The notes: generated by a model not told the origin, from the sequence alone. Positions 36,416 through 44,654 are shown, counted from the first letter of the stretch. The stretch is DNA of 64,000 nucleotides from Streptomyces kronopolitis (GCF_014646275.1 NZ_BMND01000005.1:62001-126000); one strand, 5' to 3'. A program made the numbers and translations.

Positions 36416-37627
36416 TCACAGGTCGGCGTCCTCCCCCAAGTAGAGCCTGGCGAACGCCTTTCCCGCAGCCTCGGAACCCAGCAGCCGCCGCAGCCGCGCC
36501 GTCGCCGTACCCGCCCGGAAGCGGTCACCGGAGGAGGCGCCGTGCAGCACCTCCGACAGCCACTGCGAGAACTCCAGGTACTGCCAGACCCGCCGCAGAC
36601 ACGCCTGCGAGTAGCCGGCGAGACCGCTACCGTCGCCCCGGTAGTGCGCGATCAGCGCGTCAGCGAGCAGCAGGGCGTCGTGGAGCGCGAGGTTCATGCC
36701 CTTCGCGGCGATCGGCGCGACCAGGTGCGCCGCGTCGCCCGCCAGGTACAGGCGGCCGTGGACCATCGGCTCCACCACGTAGTTGTGCATGTCCAGGACC
36801 ACCTTTTCGAGCAGTGGCCCCTCGGCGACCGGCGGGGCGCCCGCGGCGGCGAGCCGGGTGCGCAGCTCGTCCCACACCCGGGCATGCGACCAGTCGTCGG
36901 CGCCCTCGCCGGGCGCGATCTGGAGGTAGTAGCGGGTGACCTCGGGGCTGCGGGCCATGTGGGCACCCAGTCCGCGCTCGTGGATGCCAAAGATCACGCC
37001 GTCCGCGGACGGCGGCGCCTCGGCGAGGAGGGCGAGCCAGGCAACTCCGTGGTCGTGGCGGGACAGGACCGTGCGGCCGTCGGGTATCGACGCCCGGCTG
37101 ACCCCGCGCGCGCCGTCGCAGCCCGCGATGAAGTCGCACTCGATCCGGTGCCGCTCGCCGGTCACCGGGTCGGTGTAGGACACCGCGGGCCGGTCGCCGT
37201 CGATGTCGTGCAGCCGCACCTCCCGTACCCCGAAGCGCACCTCGCCGCCCGCCGTGTCGGCGTAGGAGGCGACCAGGTCGGTGACCAACAGCGGCTGCGG
37301 ATAGACGAAGTGACGCCGCCCCGACAGCTCCGCGGTCCGCACGGTGTGCCGCTCCCCCTCGAAGCGGAACTCGAACTCGCCCTGCGTCTCGGCCCGTTCG
37401 AGCAGTCGGTCGGCCAGCCCGTGCCGGGCCAGCGCGCGTACCACCCGCTCCTCCATGAACCCGGCCCGCGGCCGCTGCTCGATGAACTCCCGGCTCTCCG
37501 CCTCCAGCACCACGCAGTCGACCCCGGCGGCGCGCAGCAGATTCGCCACGGTGAGCCCGGCCGGGCCCGCGCCGACGATGACGACGCCGGTGCGGGTGAG
37601 GGGGAGGGAGGGGGTGGAGGAGGACAC
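36416..37627 (-). CDS. pobA: 4-hydroxybenzoate 3-monooxygenase-like flavoprotein
   Basis: A 403-residue class A flavin monooxygenase: GAGPAGLTVANLLRAAGV (dinucleotide site), ...IAGCDGARGVSRASIP (DG motif) and YLAGDAAHLVAPIAAKGMNL (GD motif). Length and the segment PRAGFMEERVVRALARHGLA and ...RYYLQIAPGE match PobA, which makes protocatechuate from 4-hydroxybenzoate with NAD(P)H and oxygen. No pca genes or PobR lie alongside, so a related aromatic substrate remains possible. The GTG start has only a weak ribosome binding site. Confidence 0.85.
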   Translation of the reverse strand: MSSSTPSLPLTRTGVVIVGAGPAGLTVANLLRAAGVDCVVLEAESREFIEQRPRAGFMEERVVRALARHGLADRLLERAETQGEFEFRFEGERHTVRTAELSGRRHFVYPQPLLVTDLVASYADTAGGEVRFGVREVRLHDIDGDRPAVSYTDPVTGERHRIECDFIAGCDGARGVSRASIPDGRTVLSRHDHGVAWLALLAEAPPSADGVIFGIHERGLGAHMARSPEVTRYYLQIAPGEGADDWSHARVWDELRTRLAAAGAPPVAEGPLLEKVVLDMHNYVVEPMVHGRLYLAGDAAHLVAPIAAKGMNLALHDALLLADALIAHYRGDGSGLAGYSQACLRRVWQYLEFSQWLSEVLHGASSGDRFRAGTATARLRRLLGSEAAGKAFARLYLGEDADL

Positions 37628-37812
37628 GTCGCGGTGTTCCCTTCGGAGCGGGGAGAAAGATCGCAGGCAGTATGGCGGTTGACGGCGGCGGCCGAGCGGG
37701 CGCCCCGGCGATCAGCCGGCGATCACCCCGCTGTTCCCGCGCGGTCACCCTGCGTCGTCCGGCCGACCGGGTCTGCCGGGCGCACGGGGCGGGACAGGTG
37801 TAAGGAAGAGAT

Positions 37813-38931
37813 ATGAGCGTCCGGCGCGCTGTCACCTCTCCCGGCGGACCCTGGCGGCTGGGCCGTGGGCTGATCGCCCTCCCGCTGGTGCTCATCGCGG
37901 TGATCACGGTGATCGACATCGACAGCCCGACGACCATCCATCTGGGACCCTTCCTGGTGGCGGCGCCCGCGATCACCGCGTCGTTCGCCGGTCCCGGCGT
38001 CACCGGCGCGGTCGGCGTGCTGGCCGTGGGGGCCCAGGTCCTCATCGGCCAGCTGCACGGCGGGCTGCTGACCCCGAACCATGAGGCCCAGATCGCCGCC
38101 CTCGTCGTGATCTCCATCATCGTCACGCTCTTCCGCCACCTCCGCGACCGGCGCGAGCGGCAACTGCACCAGATACGGTCGGTGGCCGCCGCGGCGCAGG
38201 AGGTGCTGCTGCGGCCGCTGCCGCAACGGGCCGGACCGCTGCGGATCGCGTCCATGTATCTGGCGGCGGAGGCCGAGGCCCGGATCGGCGGCGACCTGTA
38301 TGCGGCGGTGCCGGCACCGGGCGCGATCCGGCTGGTCGTCGGTGATGTCCGCGGCAAGGGGCTGTCCGCCGTCGGAGAGGCCACGGTGCTGGTCGGTGCC
38401 TTCCGCGGGTCCGCCTACCGCAACCTCTTGCTGCCCGGCATCGCGGAGCACCTGGGCAATTCCGTGTACTGGAACGCGACCCACCTCGAAGGCGCCGATC
38501 CCGACACCGCGGAGTCCTTCGTCACCGCCGTGATCGTCGATGTCCGCACCGACGGCCCGTTCATCGAGCTGGTGAACTGCGGGCACCCGCCGCCACTGCG
38601 GCTGCGGAACGGCACCGTCGAGGCGCTGGAGGTCGCCGAGCCCGCCCTCCCCCTGGGCCTGAGCGCCGCCGCGGAGAGCGACTTCCGGGTGGAGCGGTTC
38701 GACTTCGCCCCCGGCGACCTGCTGTTGCTCCACACCGACGGGGTCATCGAAGCACGCGACCACACCGGCACGTTCTATCCGCTGCTCGACCGCCTCACTT
38801 CCTGGAACGAGACCGACCCCGCGGCCCTGATACGCCGCCTCCGCCACGATCTGCTCGGCTACGCCGGCGGCACCCTCGGCGACGACGCGGCCGCCGTCGC
38901 GATCGCGGCATCCCCGGAGACCGCGAAGTAG
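37813..38931 (+). CDS. Membrane-anchored SpoIIE-type phosphatase
   Basis: A 372-residue protein with two or three membrane helices (about 20-105), a short linker (LRDRRERQLHQIRSVAAAAQ) and a PP2C/SpoIIE domain (about 140-365) with RIGGDLY, GDVRGKG and a final GDDAAAVAI metal site. It belongs to the Streptomyces group of membrane PP2C phosphatases that act in partner switching. It lacks the extra GAF/PAS sensors of the 10.5-kb homologue, so sensing may be through the membrane part. Confidence 0.9.
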   Translation: MSVRRAVTSPGGPWRLGRGLIALPLVLIAVITVIDIDSPTTIHLGPFLVAAPAITASFAGPGVTGAVGVLAVGAQVLIGQLHGGLLTPNHEAQIAALVVISIIVTLFRHLRDRRERQLHQIRSVAAAAQEVLLRPLPQRAGPLRIASMYLAAEAEARIGGDLYAAVPAPGAIRLVVGDVRGKGLSAVGEATVLVGAFRGSAYRNLLLPGIAEHLGNSVYWNATHLEGADPDTAESFVTAVIVDVRTDGPFIELVNCGHPPPLRLRNGTVEALEVAEPALPLGLSAAAESDFRVERFDFAPGDLLLLHTDGVIEARDHTGTFYPLLDRLTSWNETDPAALIRRLRHDLLGYAGGTLGDDAAAVAIAASPETAK

Positions 38932-39129
38932 CGGCTGGGGCGGGGCGGTTCGGTCCGGAGCGCGGCTGGGCTGGGCTGGGCTGGGCCGGAGTGGTATACC
39001 GCCCTGCGCGGCCGGACCGGGTCGGACCCCCGGCCGGACCGAGGCGGACTCCCTCCGGCCGGACCGCGGCGGACCCCTGGTCAGACCAGGGCGGACCCCC
39101 GGGCCCTTGCGCGGCCGGATAGCCGCGGG
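38932..39129. repeat. Degenerate GGCCGGACC/GGCGGAC repeats with terminator hairpin
   Basis: The gap holds GGGCTGGGCTGGGCTGGGC (near 38965) and several copies of CCGGACCG-A/C-GGCGGAC. A perfect 7-bp stem CCCTGGT-CAG-ACCAGGG (39075-39091) lies between the convergent phosphatase and MFS genes and probably ends one or both transcripts. Confidence 0.65.
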
Positions 39130-40458
39130 TCAGTCCCCGCTCCCGTCCACCGGGAGCACCTCACAGCCCGTGTCGCCCGGCGCGCCCGTGCCTCCGGGCT
39201 TGCCCGTGCCTCCCCGCGTCCCCGTGCCTCCCCGCGTGCCCGTCCTGTCCACCGTGACCAGGAGCAGCGCGGCGACGATCAGCACGGCCTGTACGGCGAA
39301 GGCGGCCGACACCCCGACCCGGTCGGACAGTGCGCCCAGTGCCAGCGGCGCCGCCATGATCGCGGAGTTCACCACGAGTTGGTTGCGGGCGGCGGCGAGG
39401 TCGGAGCGGTCCGGCGCGGCGGCGATGGCATGCGAGAAACTGAGCGGGAAGAGATTGGCCACCCCCGCCCCCGCGACCAGCAGCGCACCGCAGGACAGCA
39501 CCAGCGCGTGCGAGGACCACAACACGCCCAGTCCCGCCGCGGTGAGCAGGAGGGAACCGGTCAGCAACCGGGGCGCCCTGCCCTGGTCGGCCACCAGCCG
39601 GCTGCCCGCCGTGCGCCCGGTCAGGATGCCCACGGCGAAGAGGGTCATGAGGCTGGCCGCCTGGCTGACGCCCAGGCCCAGACGGCTCACCAGCAGGGGC
39701 GCCCCGTAGAAGACGGTCCCGAACTCGATCCCCGCCGCGGCCCCCAGAGCTGCGGAGCGCAGCCAGAAACGGCCGGGCAGACGCCCCGGACGCACGGCGT
39801 CCGCGGCGGGGCCCCGGCCGGGCAAGGGCCTGCCCCGGCCCAGAAGGAAGAGGACGGCGAAGACCGCGACCGGCAGCGTCAGGCCCGCGCGCCAGCCGGC
39901 GTCCGTGCCGCCCAGCGAACCGATCAGGGCCGGCGCGAGCACCGCGGCCAGGCTCGCGGCCGCGTTCGCCTCCACCAGCGCCCGGTCGCGGTGCGCGGAG
40001 TGGTGGACGGAGAGCAGCGCCAGGCTGGACGTCTGGAGCATGGGCCCGGTGACACCCAGCAGGGCCGTGGCGGCGAGGGTGAACGCGACGGTGCTGCCGA
40101 TGGCCAGCAGTACGACGCCGCATGCGGTGCCGAGCACGGACAGCCAGAACAGCCGGTGCCGGCCGAGGCGGCGCAGGGCCTGGGTGAAGAAGAGACCGGA
40201 CAGCACGCTGCCGGCGGCGAACGTGGTGGAGTGCAGGCTCATGACCAGGTAGCTGAAGTCCAGGTCACGCCGGAGAAGAGTGAGGAAGGGGGCGAGGGCG
40301 TACAGGCAGTAGGCGTACGCCGCCAGGCTGGTGTACCCCAGGGCGGTGATGCGGTCGCGCCGGAACCCCGGCCCGCGGCGGTGGGCGGAGGGGTCGAACG
40401 GGGCGGCCCCGACCGTCCCGCGCGGGGCGGTGGGTCCGCGTCGTCGCGGGACGGTCAT
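39130..40458 (-). CDS. MFS transporter of the ThiG-like operon
   Basis: A 442-residue major facilitator with about twelve predicted helices, for example LAAYAYCLYALAPFLTLLRR and VLIVAALLLVTVDRT. The cytosolic loop GRLPGRFWLRS and the GALSDRVGV segment fit drug or metabolite exporters. The C-terminal 40 residues are a Gly/Thr-rich tail (GTRGGTGTRGGTGKPGGTG) encoded by an 18-base tandem repeat. The start lies 3 bases after the sulfur-carrier stop, so it is the last gene of that operon and the obvious exporter of its product. Confidence 0.88.
   Translation of the reverse strand: MTVPRRRGPTAPRGTVGAAPFDPSAHRRGPGFRRDRITALGYTSLAAYAYCLYALAPFLTLLRRDLDFSYLVMSLHSTTFAAGSVLSGLFFTQALRRLGRHRLFWLSVLGTACGVVLLAIGSTVAFTLAATALLGVTGPMLQTSSLALLSVHHSAHRDRALVEANAAASLAAVLAPALIGSLGGTDAGWRAGLTLPVAVFAVLFLLGRGRPLPGRGPAADAVRPGRLPGRFWLRSAALGAAAGIEFGTVFYGAPLLVSRLGLGVSQAASLMTLFAVGILTGRTAGSRLVADQGRAPRLLTGSLLLTAAGLGVLWSSHALVLSCGALLVAGAGVANLFPLSFSHAIAAAPDRSDLAAARNQLVVNSAIMAAPLALGALSDRVGVSAAFAVQAVLIVAALLLVTVDRTGTRGGTGTRGGTGKPGGTGAPGDTGCEVLPVDGSGD
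39172..39245 (-). repeat. 18-bp tandem repeat encoding the transporter tail
   Basis: Plus-strand units like CCCGTGCCTCCCCGCGTC repeat about four times inside the 3' end of the MFS gene. They encode GGTGTR/GGTGKP units. Confidence 0.7.
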
Positions 40459-40461
40459 GGG

Positions 40462-40740
40462 TCAACAGCCCCCGGCGACGGCGGGAATGACGGTGATGCG
40501 CGATCCGTCCGGGGTGGCCGTCCGCAGGCTGTCCGCCGCGCGGATGTCCTCGTCCTCCACGTAGACGTTGATGAAGCGGCGCAGCTTCCCGTCGTCGTCC
40601 AGGATGCGTGCGCAGATTCCCGGGAAGTCGCCTTCGAGCGCGGTGAACGCCTCGCCGACGGTGCCGGTGTTCAGCGACACCTCCGCCGCGCCGGCGGTGT
40701 AGGTGCGCAGGACCGTGGGAATCCGGACTGTCACCGGCAT
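40462..40740 (-). CDS. CysO/MoaD/ThiS-like sulfur carrier ending Gly-Gly-Cys
   Basis: A 92-residue ubiquitin-fold sulfur carrier. MPVTVRIPTVLRTYTAG, FINVYVEDEDIR and ITVIPAVAGG closely follow mycobacterial CysO. Carriers of this family work as a C-terminal Gly-Gly thiocarboxylate. Here the gene reads on to one extra residue, GGGGGCTGT-TGA giving Gly-Gly-Cys, so the cysteine would have to be trimmed (a JAMM/Mec-type protease does this elsewhere) or removed before activation. Its ATG overlaps the HAD gene end by 10 bases. No activating enzyme lies in the operon; MoeZ-type enzymes encoded elsewhere could serve. Confidence 0.9.
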   Translation of the reverse strand: MPVTVRIPTVLRTYTAGAAEVSLNTGTVGEAFTALEGDFPGICARILDDDGKLRRFINVYVEDEDIRAADSLRTATPDGSRITVIPAVAGGC

Positions 40741-41483
40741 GGTGAGCCCCCTTCTGGGTCGGTTGCCGTGGTGGGGGGCACCGGCCGGTGCCCCGTGGTG
40801 GAGCCGATGTGCAGGTCTTCCCGGTCCGCCACGGTGAGCACCGCCCCGGCCGGCTGCCGGCGGAAGGACACCGCCTCGAAGCCGGGGACGGCATGGCGGG
40901 CCCCGCTCGCCCGCAGCGGCGCCGGGTCGAGCCGGCTCACCGCGACGCAGGTGGCGCCGGCCGCGGTGGCCGCCCGCACCCCGCCGGAGGTGTCCTCGAA
41001 GACCAGGCAGGCGGCGGGCGGGAGTTCCAGGCGGCGGGCCGCCAGCAGATAGCAGTCCGGTGCGGGCTTGCCGCGGGCGGATTCGCCCCAGGTCACGGTG
41101 GTGGCGAAGAGCCCCGCCAGCCCGAGCGTCCGCAGCGCGCGGTCCGCTCGGGTGGCCGAGGCCCCGGTGACGAGGGCGAGCGGTACGCCCGCACCGGCCA
41201 GGTCGTGCACCAGCTCGGAGGCATGGGGAACCGGCGTGAACGCCAGGCCGGGCTCGGACTCGCGCACCCGGGTCAGGACCTTCGCCCGGTCGGGCGGCGC
41301 GAGCGGGGCGAACACGGTCTCGACGGTGTGCTCGGGGACGCAGCCGTAGACGTGCGCCGCGAAGTCCCGTTCGCCGATGGTCAGTCCGTGTTCCGAGGCC
41401 AGCTGGTTCCACAGGTCGGCGATGGCTTGGTCCGTATCGACCAGGACGCCGTCCATGTCGAACAGCACGCCAGAAAACTGCAC
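40731..41483 (-). CDS. HAD-superfamily sugar phosphatase-like hydrolase
   Basis: A 250-residue HAD phosphatase of the beta-phosphoglucomutase-like subfamily. Motif I is FDMDGVLVDT (nucleophile Asp9, Asp11), motif II ALVTGAS, motif III RGKPAPD and motif IV VFEDTSGG. A helical cap is inserted after motif I. Such enzymes remove phosphate from hexose or pentose phosphates and related molecules. GGAGGTATCACC precedes the GTG at 41483. Between a ThiG-like synthase and a sulfur carrier, it most likely dephosphorylates a thiosugar phosphate; that is inference. Confidence 0.9.
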   Translation of the reverse strand: MQFSGVLFDMDGVLVDTDQAIADLWNQLASEHGLTIGERDFAAHVYGCVPEHTVETVFAPLAPPDRAKVLTRVRESEPGLAFTPVPHASELVHDLAGAGVPLALVTGASATRADRALRTLGLAGLFATTVTWGESARGKPAPDCYLLAARRLELPPAACLVFEDTSGGVRAATAAGATCVAVSRLDPAPLRASGARHAVPGFEAVSFRRQPAGAVLTVADREDLHIGSTTGHRPVPPTTATDPEGGSPCR

Positions 41484-41503
41484 GGTGATACCTCCGTTGT
41501 GCC

Positions 41504-42271
41504 TTACTTGTCGAGCGGGCCGACCAGGTCCTGGTCGGCCGCGAGACGCCCGGCCTCCACGGCCAGTCGCATCGATTCCGCGAGCTTGGTGGGTGACGGG
41601 GCCTGCGCCACGGCCGTGTTGACCAGTACGGCGTCGGCACCCAGCTCCATCGCGCGGACGACCTGGGCGGGAGTGCCCAGGCCGCCCTCCAGGACCACCG
41701 GTATGGAGACGGCGGCCATGGTCTCCCGCACCGCGCGCTCGTCCACCACGCCACGGGCGCTGGCGACGGGCGAACACATGACGCGGACGGCGGCACAGCC
41801 GGCCTGCTCCAGCGCGACGGCCGTGGCGGGGTCGGGCAGGATGAACGGCAGGACGTCGAAGCCCTCCGCGATCAGCTCCGCCGCCGCCGTGACGGTCTGG
41901 GCGTTGTGCGGCAGGTTGTCCGAGGGGCGTACGTCGAGCTTCATGATGTCGATGCCGTAGGAGTCCCGCAGCCGGCGCGCGGTGAGCAGCGCGTCCTGCC
42001 GGGAGCGGGCGAAGGACGTGGTGCCGATCCACACGTAGTCGTCCAGCCCGACGGCCTCGTCCAGGTCCGACATCAGCAGGCTGGGCTTGGTCTGCTCCAG
42101 GTCGAAGGTGGTGATGAAGACATCGCACGCCGCGCTGCGCAGGACCTCGCTGACGAGGGTGGGGTCGGTGTACTGCTCAATGCCGAGGATGAGCCGGGAC
42201 CGGAATTCGCGACCGCGGAGAGAGAGCCAGGGCTCAGCGGTAACAGCAGTGCCCAGGGCAGCCGTTGACAT
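41504..42271 (-). CDS. ThiG-like synthase (thiosugar synthase candidate)
   Basis: A 255-residue ThiG-family TIM barrel. The Schiff-base lysine is conserved: Lys111 in IDIMKLDVRPSDNLPHNAQT, matching the lysine of thiazole synthase. The phosphate-binding end is also present (VLEGGLGTPAQVVRAMELGA, DAVLVNTAVA). It lacks thiazole neighbours (thiO, thiS, thiE) and diverges from housekeeping ThiG. The known paralogue BexX, from the BE-7585A pathway, uses a sulfur-carrier thiocarboxylate to make 2-thioglucose 6-phosphate; a similar reaction fits this operon. AAAGGAG sets the ATG at 42271. Confidence 0.88.
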   Translation of the reverse strand: MSTAALGTAVTAEPWLSLRGREFRSRLILGIEQYTDPTLVSEVLRSAACDVFITTFDLEQTKPSLLMSDLDEAVGLDDYVWIGTTSFARSRQDALLTARRLRDSYGIDIMKLDVRPSDNLPHNAQTVTAAAELIAEGFDVLPFILPDPATAVALEQAGCAAVRVMCSPVASARGVVDERAVRETMAAVSIPVVLEGGLGTPAQVVRAMELGADAVLVNTAVAQAPSPTKLAESMRLAVEAGRLAADQDLVGPLDK

Positions 42272-42871
42272 AAGTTCTCCTTTGAGTGTGCGAAAGAGCG
42301 GTGGCATGGAACGAGTGGAATCAGTGGCACCGAACATCTATTCCGCTCACGAATACGTCCCTCATTCCGCGGCTGCCGAACTCTCCACTCATCGAGTTGT
42401 CGCCCGCGGCGTGAATCGACGGACCGGATCTTGGTCTCGCCACCCCCAACTGTCAACTGTAAAAGGCGAGTTAGAGGAACCGTTCAGTCCGTTCCTGGGC
42501 CGCCTCTACCCCTGCGACCTGCGGCGTCTCCGTCACGGACCCGCAGCGCACGCACCACCGGAGGACCCACCGCGCGCCCCGTCCCCGAAAATTCCGGGAT
42601 CCGACGGCTCGGATCAATACCCTGACCTGGGATTCAACTTCTGTTCACACCCTGCCGAGCACAGAACACCGAAAGCACCCACCGACATTGACCAAGAGGA
42701 CCTCCCCATTGGCTGGATACCTCCGCTGAATGCCTGGACCGCAATGGCTGAACGAAGGATTCCGTACGCGCCGCATCCTGTGCTTCCACAACGAAACCGG
42801 CGGCCCGGTCGCCCTGGAAGAGCGCCGGACCGCCGGCCGTTCGCGCGCCGGGGACTTGCGGATGACCGCCG
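42272..42871. other. Low-GC intergenic region between ThiG-like operon and sortase
   Basis: About 600 bases, noticeably less GC-rich than the genes around it. It holds the candidate promoter above and possibly a 52-codon frame on the plus strand (listed separately). The 42460-42720 stretch has no feature I can name. Confidence 0.5.
42428..42456 (-). promoter_or_regulatory. Candidate promoter of the ThiG-like operon
   Basis: On the minus strand, TTGACA (42451-42456), 17 bases, then CAAGAT (42428-42433) form a good -35 and weak -10. This would give a leader of about 150 bases before the ThiG-like start. CAGTTGACAGTTG next to the -35 contains a short direct repeat. Confidence 0.45.
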
Positions 42872-42888
42872 CTACGCGCGGCCCGTGA
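42730..42888 (+). CDS. Possible small ORF (52 codons), unsupported family
   Basis: ATG at 42730, directly after an in-frame TGA, reads MPGPQWLNEGFRTRRILCFH and ends ...MTAATRGP. About 84 percent of its third positions from codon 8 on are G or C, a coding-like bias. There is no clear ribosome binding site, and the 3' end overlaps the sortase gene end by about 17 bases. It may be a real small protein, a gene remnant or chance. Confidence 0.25.
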   Translation: MPGPQWLNEGFRTRRILCFHNETGGPVALEERRTAGRSRAGDLRMTAATRGP

Positions 42889-43588
42889 GGCTGGCGAACA
42901 CCACCAGGTTGTCGGGGTAGTAGTGCTTGCCCTGGTCGTAGCGGCCGCCGCAGGTGATCAGCCGGAGTCCGGCGTGATCGAGGTTCTTGTAGACCTCGAG
43001 CGTGGGGAACTTGTTCTTCGGGTACTGGGCGACGCGGTCGACGGTGAACTTCGCCGTGCTGCCGTCCTGCCGGGTGACCTCGATCGCGTCACCGGCCTTC
43101 ATCCTCGACAGCGCGTGGAACACCGCCGGCCTGCCGTTCCAGGTGACATGACCGGCGATCACGGCCGGCCCCTGCGAGCCGGGCGTCGGCCCCGGCTCGT
43201 ACCAGCCCGCCTTGTCGGGGTCCCGGGGCGTCTGCATGGCGCCGTTCTTGTGCTGGCCCAGCGACTCCAGCGGGGAGGACACCTGGAGCGCGGGGATGGA
43301 GAGCCGTTCCGGAGCCGACTTCGGCATCGCGGCCGCGGGCTTCCCGGCGGCTTCTCCCCCCGGCGCGCCGTCGTGGGACGGCTGACCGCCGCCCTGAGCG
43401 GGCTGCTCCACGGGGGCCGACCGGGGCGGCGCGTCCGGCCCACCGCACCCGGCGACGAGCACGGACGCCACCGCCGCGGCGACCGCATACGCGGTGGCAC
43501 GGCGACCCCGCCGGCCGGCGGTGCGCACGGAGTCCCCACTCCGGCGCTTCACAAGGCTCTCGCGACTCACCCGACTCACCCGGCTCAC
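42872..43588 (-). CDS. Class F sortase-like transpeptidase
   Basis: A 238-residue exported sortase. N-terminal signal with lipobox-like VLVAGC (Cys48), a Pro/Gly-rich spacer (50-90), then the sortase fold with His147 (VIAGHVTW) and Cys213 (LRLITCGGR). The arginine expected near the last strand is not obvious: the segment reads HYYPDNLVVFA, and Arg216 is the nearest. The GTG start overlaps the CHRD gene stop (GTGA), so the two are translated together. It probably attaches or processes a surface protein, likely the CHRD product. Confidence 0.87.
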   Translation of the reverse strand: MSRVSRVSRESLVKRRSGDSVRTAGRRGRRATAYAVAAAVASVLVAGCGGPDAPPRSAPVEQPAQGGGQPSHDGAPGGEAAGKPAAAMPKSAPERLSIPALQVSSPLESLGQHKNGAMQTPRDPDKAGWYEPGPTPGSQGPAVIAGHVTWNGRPAVFHALSRMKAGDAIEVTRQDGSTAKFTVDRVAQYPKNKFPTLEVYKNLDHAGLRLITCGGRYDQGKHYYPDNLVVFASLTGRA

Positions 43589-44448
43589 GCGGCGCCCCCG
43601 TTGCTCCCGCTCCGTACGGTCCGCCCGGCATGCCCGGCGTGCCTGGCGTGCCCGGTGAGGAGCACGCCCCGCCGTCGTCGTGCGAAGGTCAGCGCCCCGG
43701 TCAACGCCATGAACGCGACTCCGCCGGCACCGAGCACCGCGGCCGGCACCTCCTTCTCCGCGGTGGGCCCGGTCCCGGTCTCGACACCGCCGACCGGAAT
43801 GGATCCCACCGCGGCGCCCCGGACCTCACCGCAGTTGGTCGGGGCGGTGGCCTCCTGGGGCAGTTTGGGATCGAGTTCGCTCTTGCCCGCGCCCTGGAAG
43901 TCGTAGGTGTTGTTGTGGTTGCGGTCGATGCCGTGCTGCACGATGTGCAGGTCCTTGATGTGGTCGACGACCGCCTGGGAGACGGGGATGGTGCGCTCGT
44001 AGGAGAGCTTTCCCTGTGCGTCGGCCTTGGGCATGCGGTCGACGGCGAGGCCGCTGCCCATCGCGTCCGTGGGCCCCTTGGTGGTGAGCGAGATGTTGAT
44101 GTTGCCGTAGTCGACCGTGGCTTCGGTGTTGGTGAGGACTCCGTCGCCGTTGGTGTCGTCGCTCGCGTCCGGGCAGTGGAAGTCGTGGCCGTCGGTGGAG
44201 CCGTGGAGGTGCTGGGCGGAGGGCTGCCCGGGCACCAGCCCTTCCGACTCGATCTTCACGGTCAGCTGATGGCCCTTGATGCTGAGCATCGCCGTGCCCT
44301 TGGAGCCGGAGTTGTTCAGCTGCGACAGGTTGATCTGGTACGCCCCGTTGCCCTCGGCGAAGGCCAGGGACGAGCCGCCCGCGGTGAGGGTCAGGGCGGC
44401 GGGCAGAGCGACGAGTACGGCGAGTCGGCTGGTGCGCTTGGTTATCAC
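43585..44448 (-). CDS. CHRD-domain exported protein with C-terminal anchor
   Basis: A 287-residue surface protein. Signal peptide (about 1-32, LAVLVALPAALTLTAGGSSL). A CHRD-type domain (about 33-185) has SAQHLHGSTDGHDFHCP and repeated hydrophobic strands. The C-terminal part has a Pro/Gly/Thr linker (GGVETGTGPTAEKEVP), a membrane segment (AAVLGAGGVAFMALTGAL) and an Arg-rich end. That is the layout of a sortase substrate, but no LPxTG-type motif is plain. AAGGAACG precedes the GTG at 44448. Confidence 0.85.
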   Translation of the reverse strand: MITKRTSRLAVLVALPAALTLTAGGSSLAFAEGNGAYQINLSQLNNSGSKGTAMLSIKGHQLTVKIESEGLVPGQPSAQHLHGSTDGHDFHCPDASDDTNGDGVLTNTEATVDYGNINISLTTKGPTDAMGSGLAVDRMPKADAQGKLSYERTIPVSQAVVDHIKDLHIVQHGIDRNHNNTYDFQGAGKSELDPKLPQEATAPTNCGEVRGAAVGSIPVGGVETGTGPTAEKEVPAAVLGAGGVAFMALTGALTFARRRRGVLLTGHARHAGHAGRTVRSGSNGGAA

Positions 44449-44615
44449 GTTCGTTCCTTTTCCGGCGGCCTCCGCGAAGGAGGGGGGACCGCACGTCGTC
44501 CGGAGGCGAAGCGACACCTCAGCGAGGCATCAGCCGTGATTCGGAGCCACAACCCCCGCGGATGGGTGGCGGGTTGCAAAATTTTGACGCCGCGCTCCGC
44601 CCCCTCCCCGCACAT

Positions 44616-44654
44616 GCCGATGCCCCACCCGGTGGTGTCGGGTGGGGCATCGGC
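44616..44654 (-). terminator. Strong terminator after the DUF3761 gene
   Basis: Perfect 15-bp stem: GCCGATGCCCCACCC (44616-44630) with GGGTGGGGCATCGGC (44640-44654) and a 9-base loop, 30 bases after the stop codon. Confidence 0.88.

Noticed and set aside
41504..42271. Housekeeping thiazole synthase ThiG
   Set aside because: No thiO, thiS, thiE or thiC nearby; the carrier resembles CysO, and HAD and MFS genes share the operon. The Lys is conserved, but the sequence diverges from standard ThiG.
42266..42277. TTGACATAAGTT on the plus strand, resembling a promoter
   Set aside because: It lies over the start codon and ribosome binding site of the ThiG-like gene on the other strand, and no plus-strand gene follows at a fitting distance.
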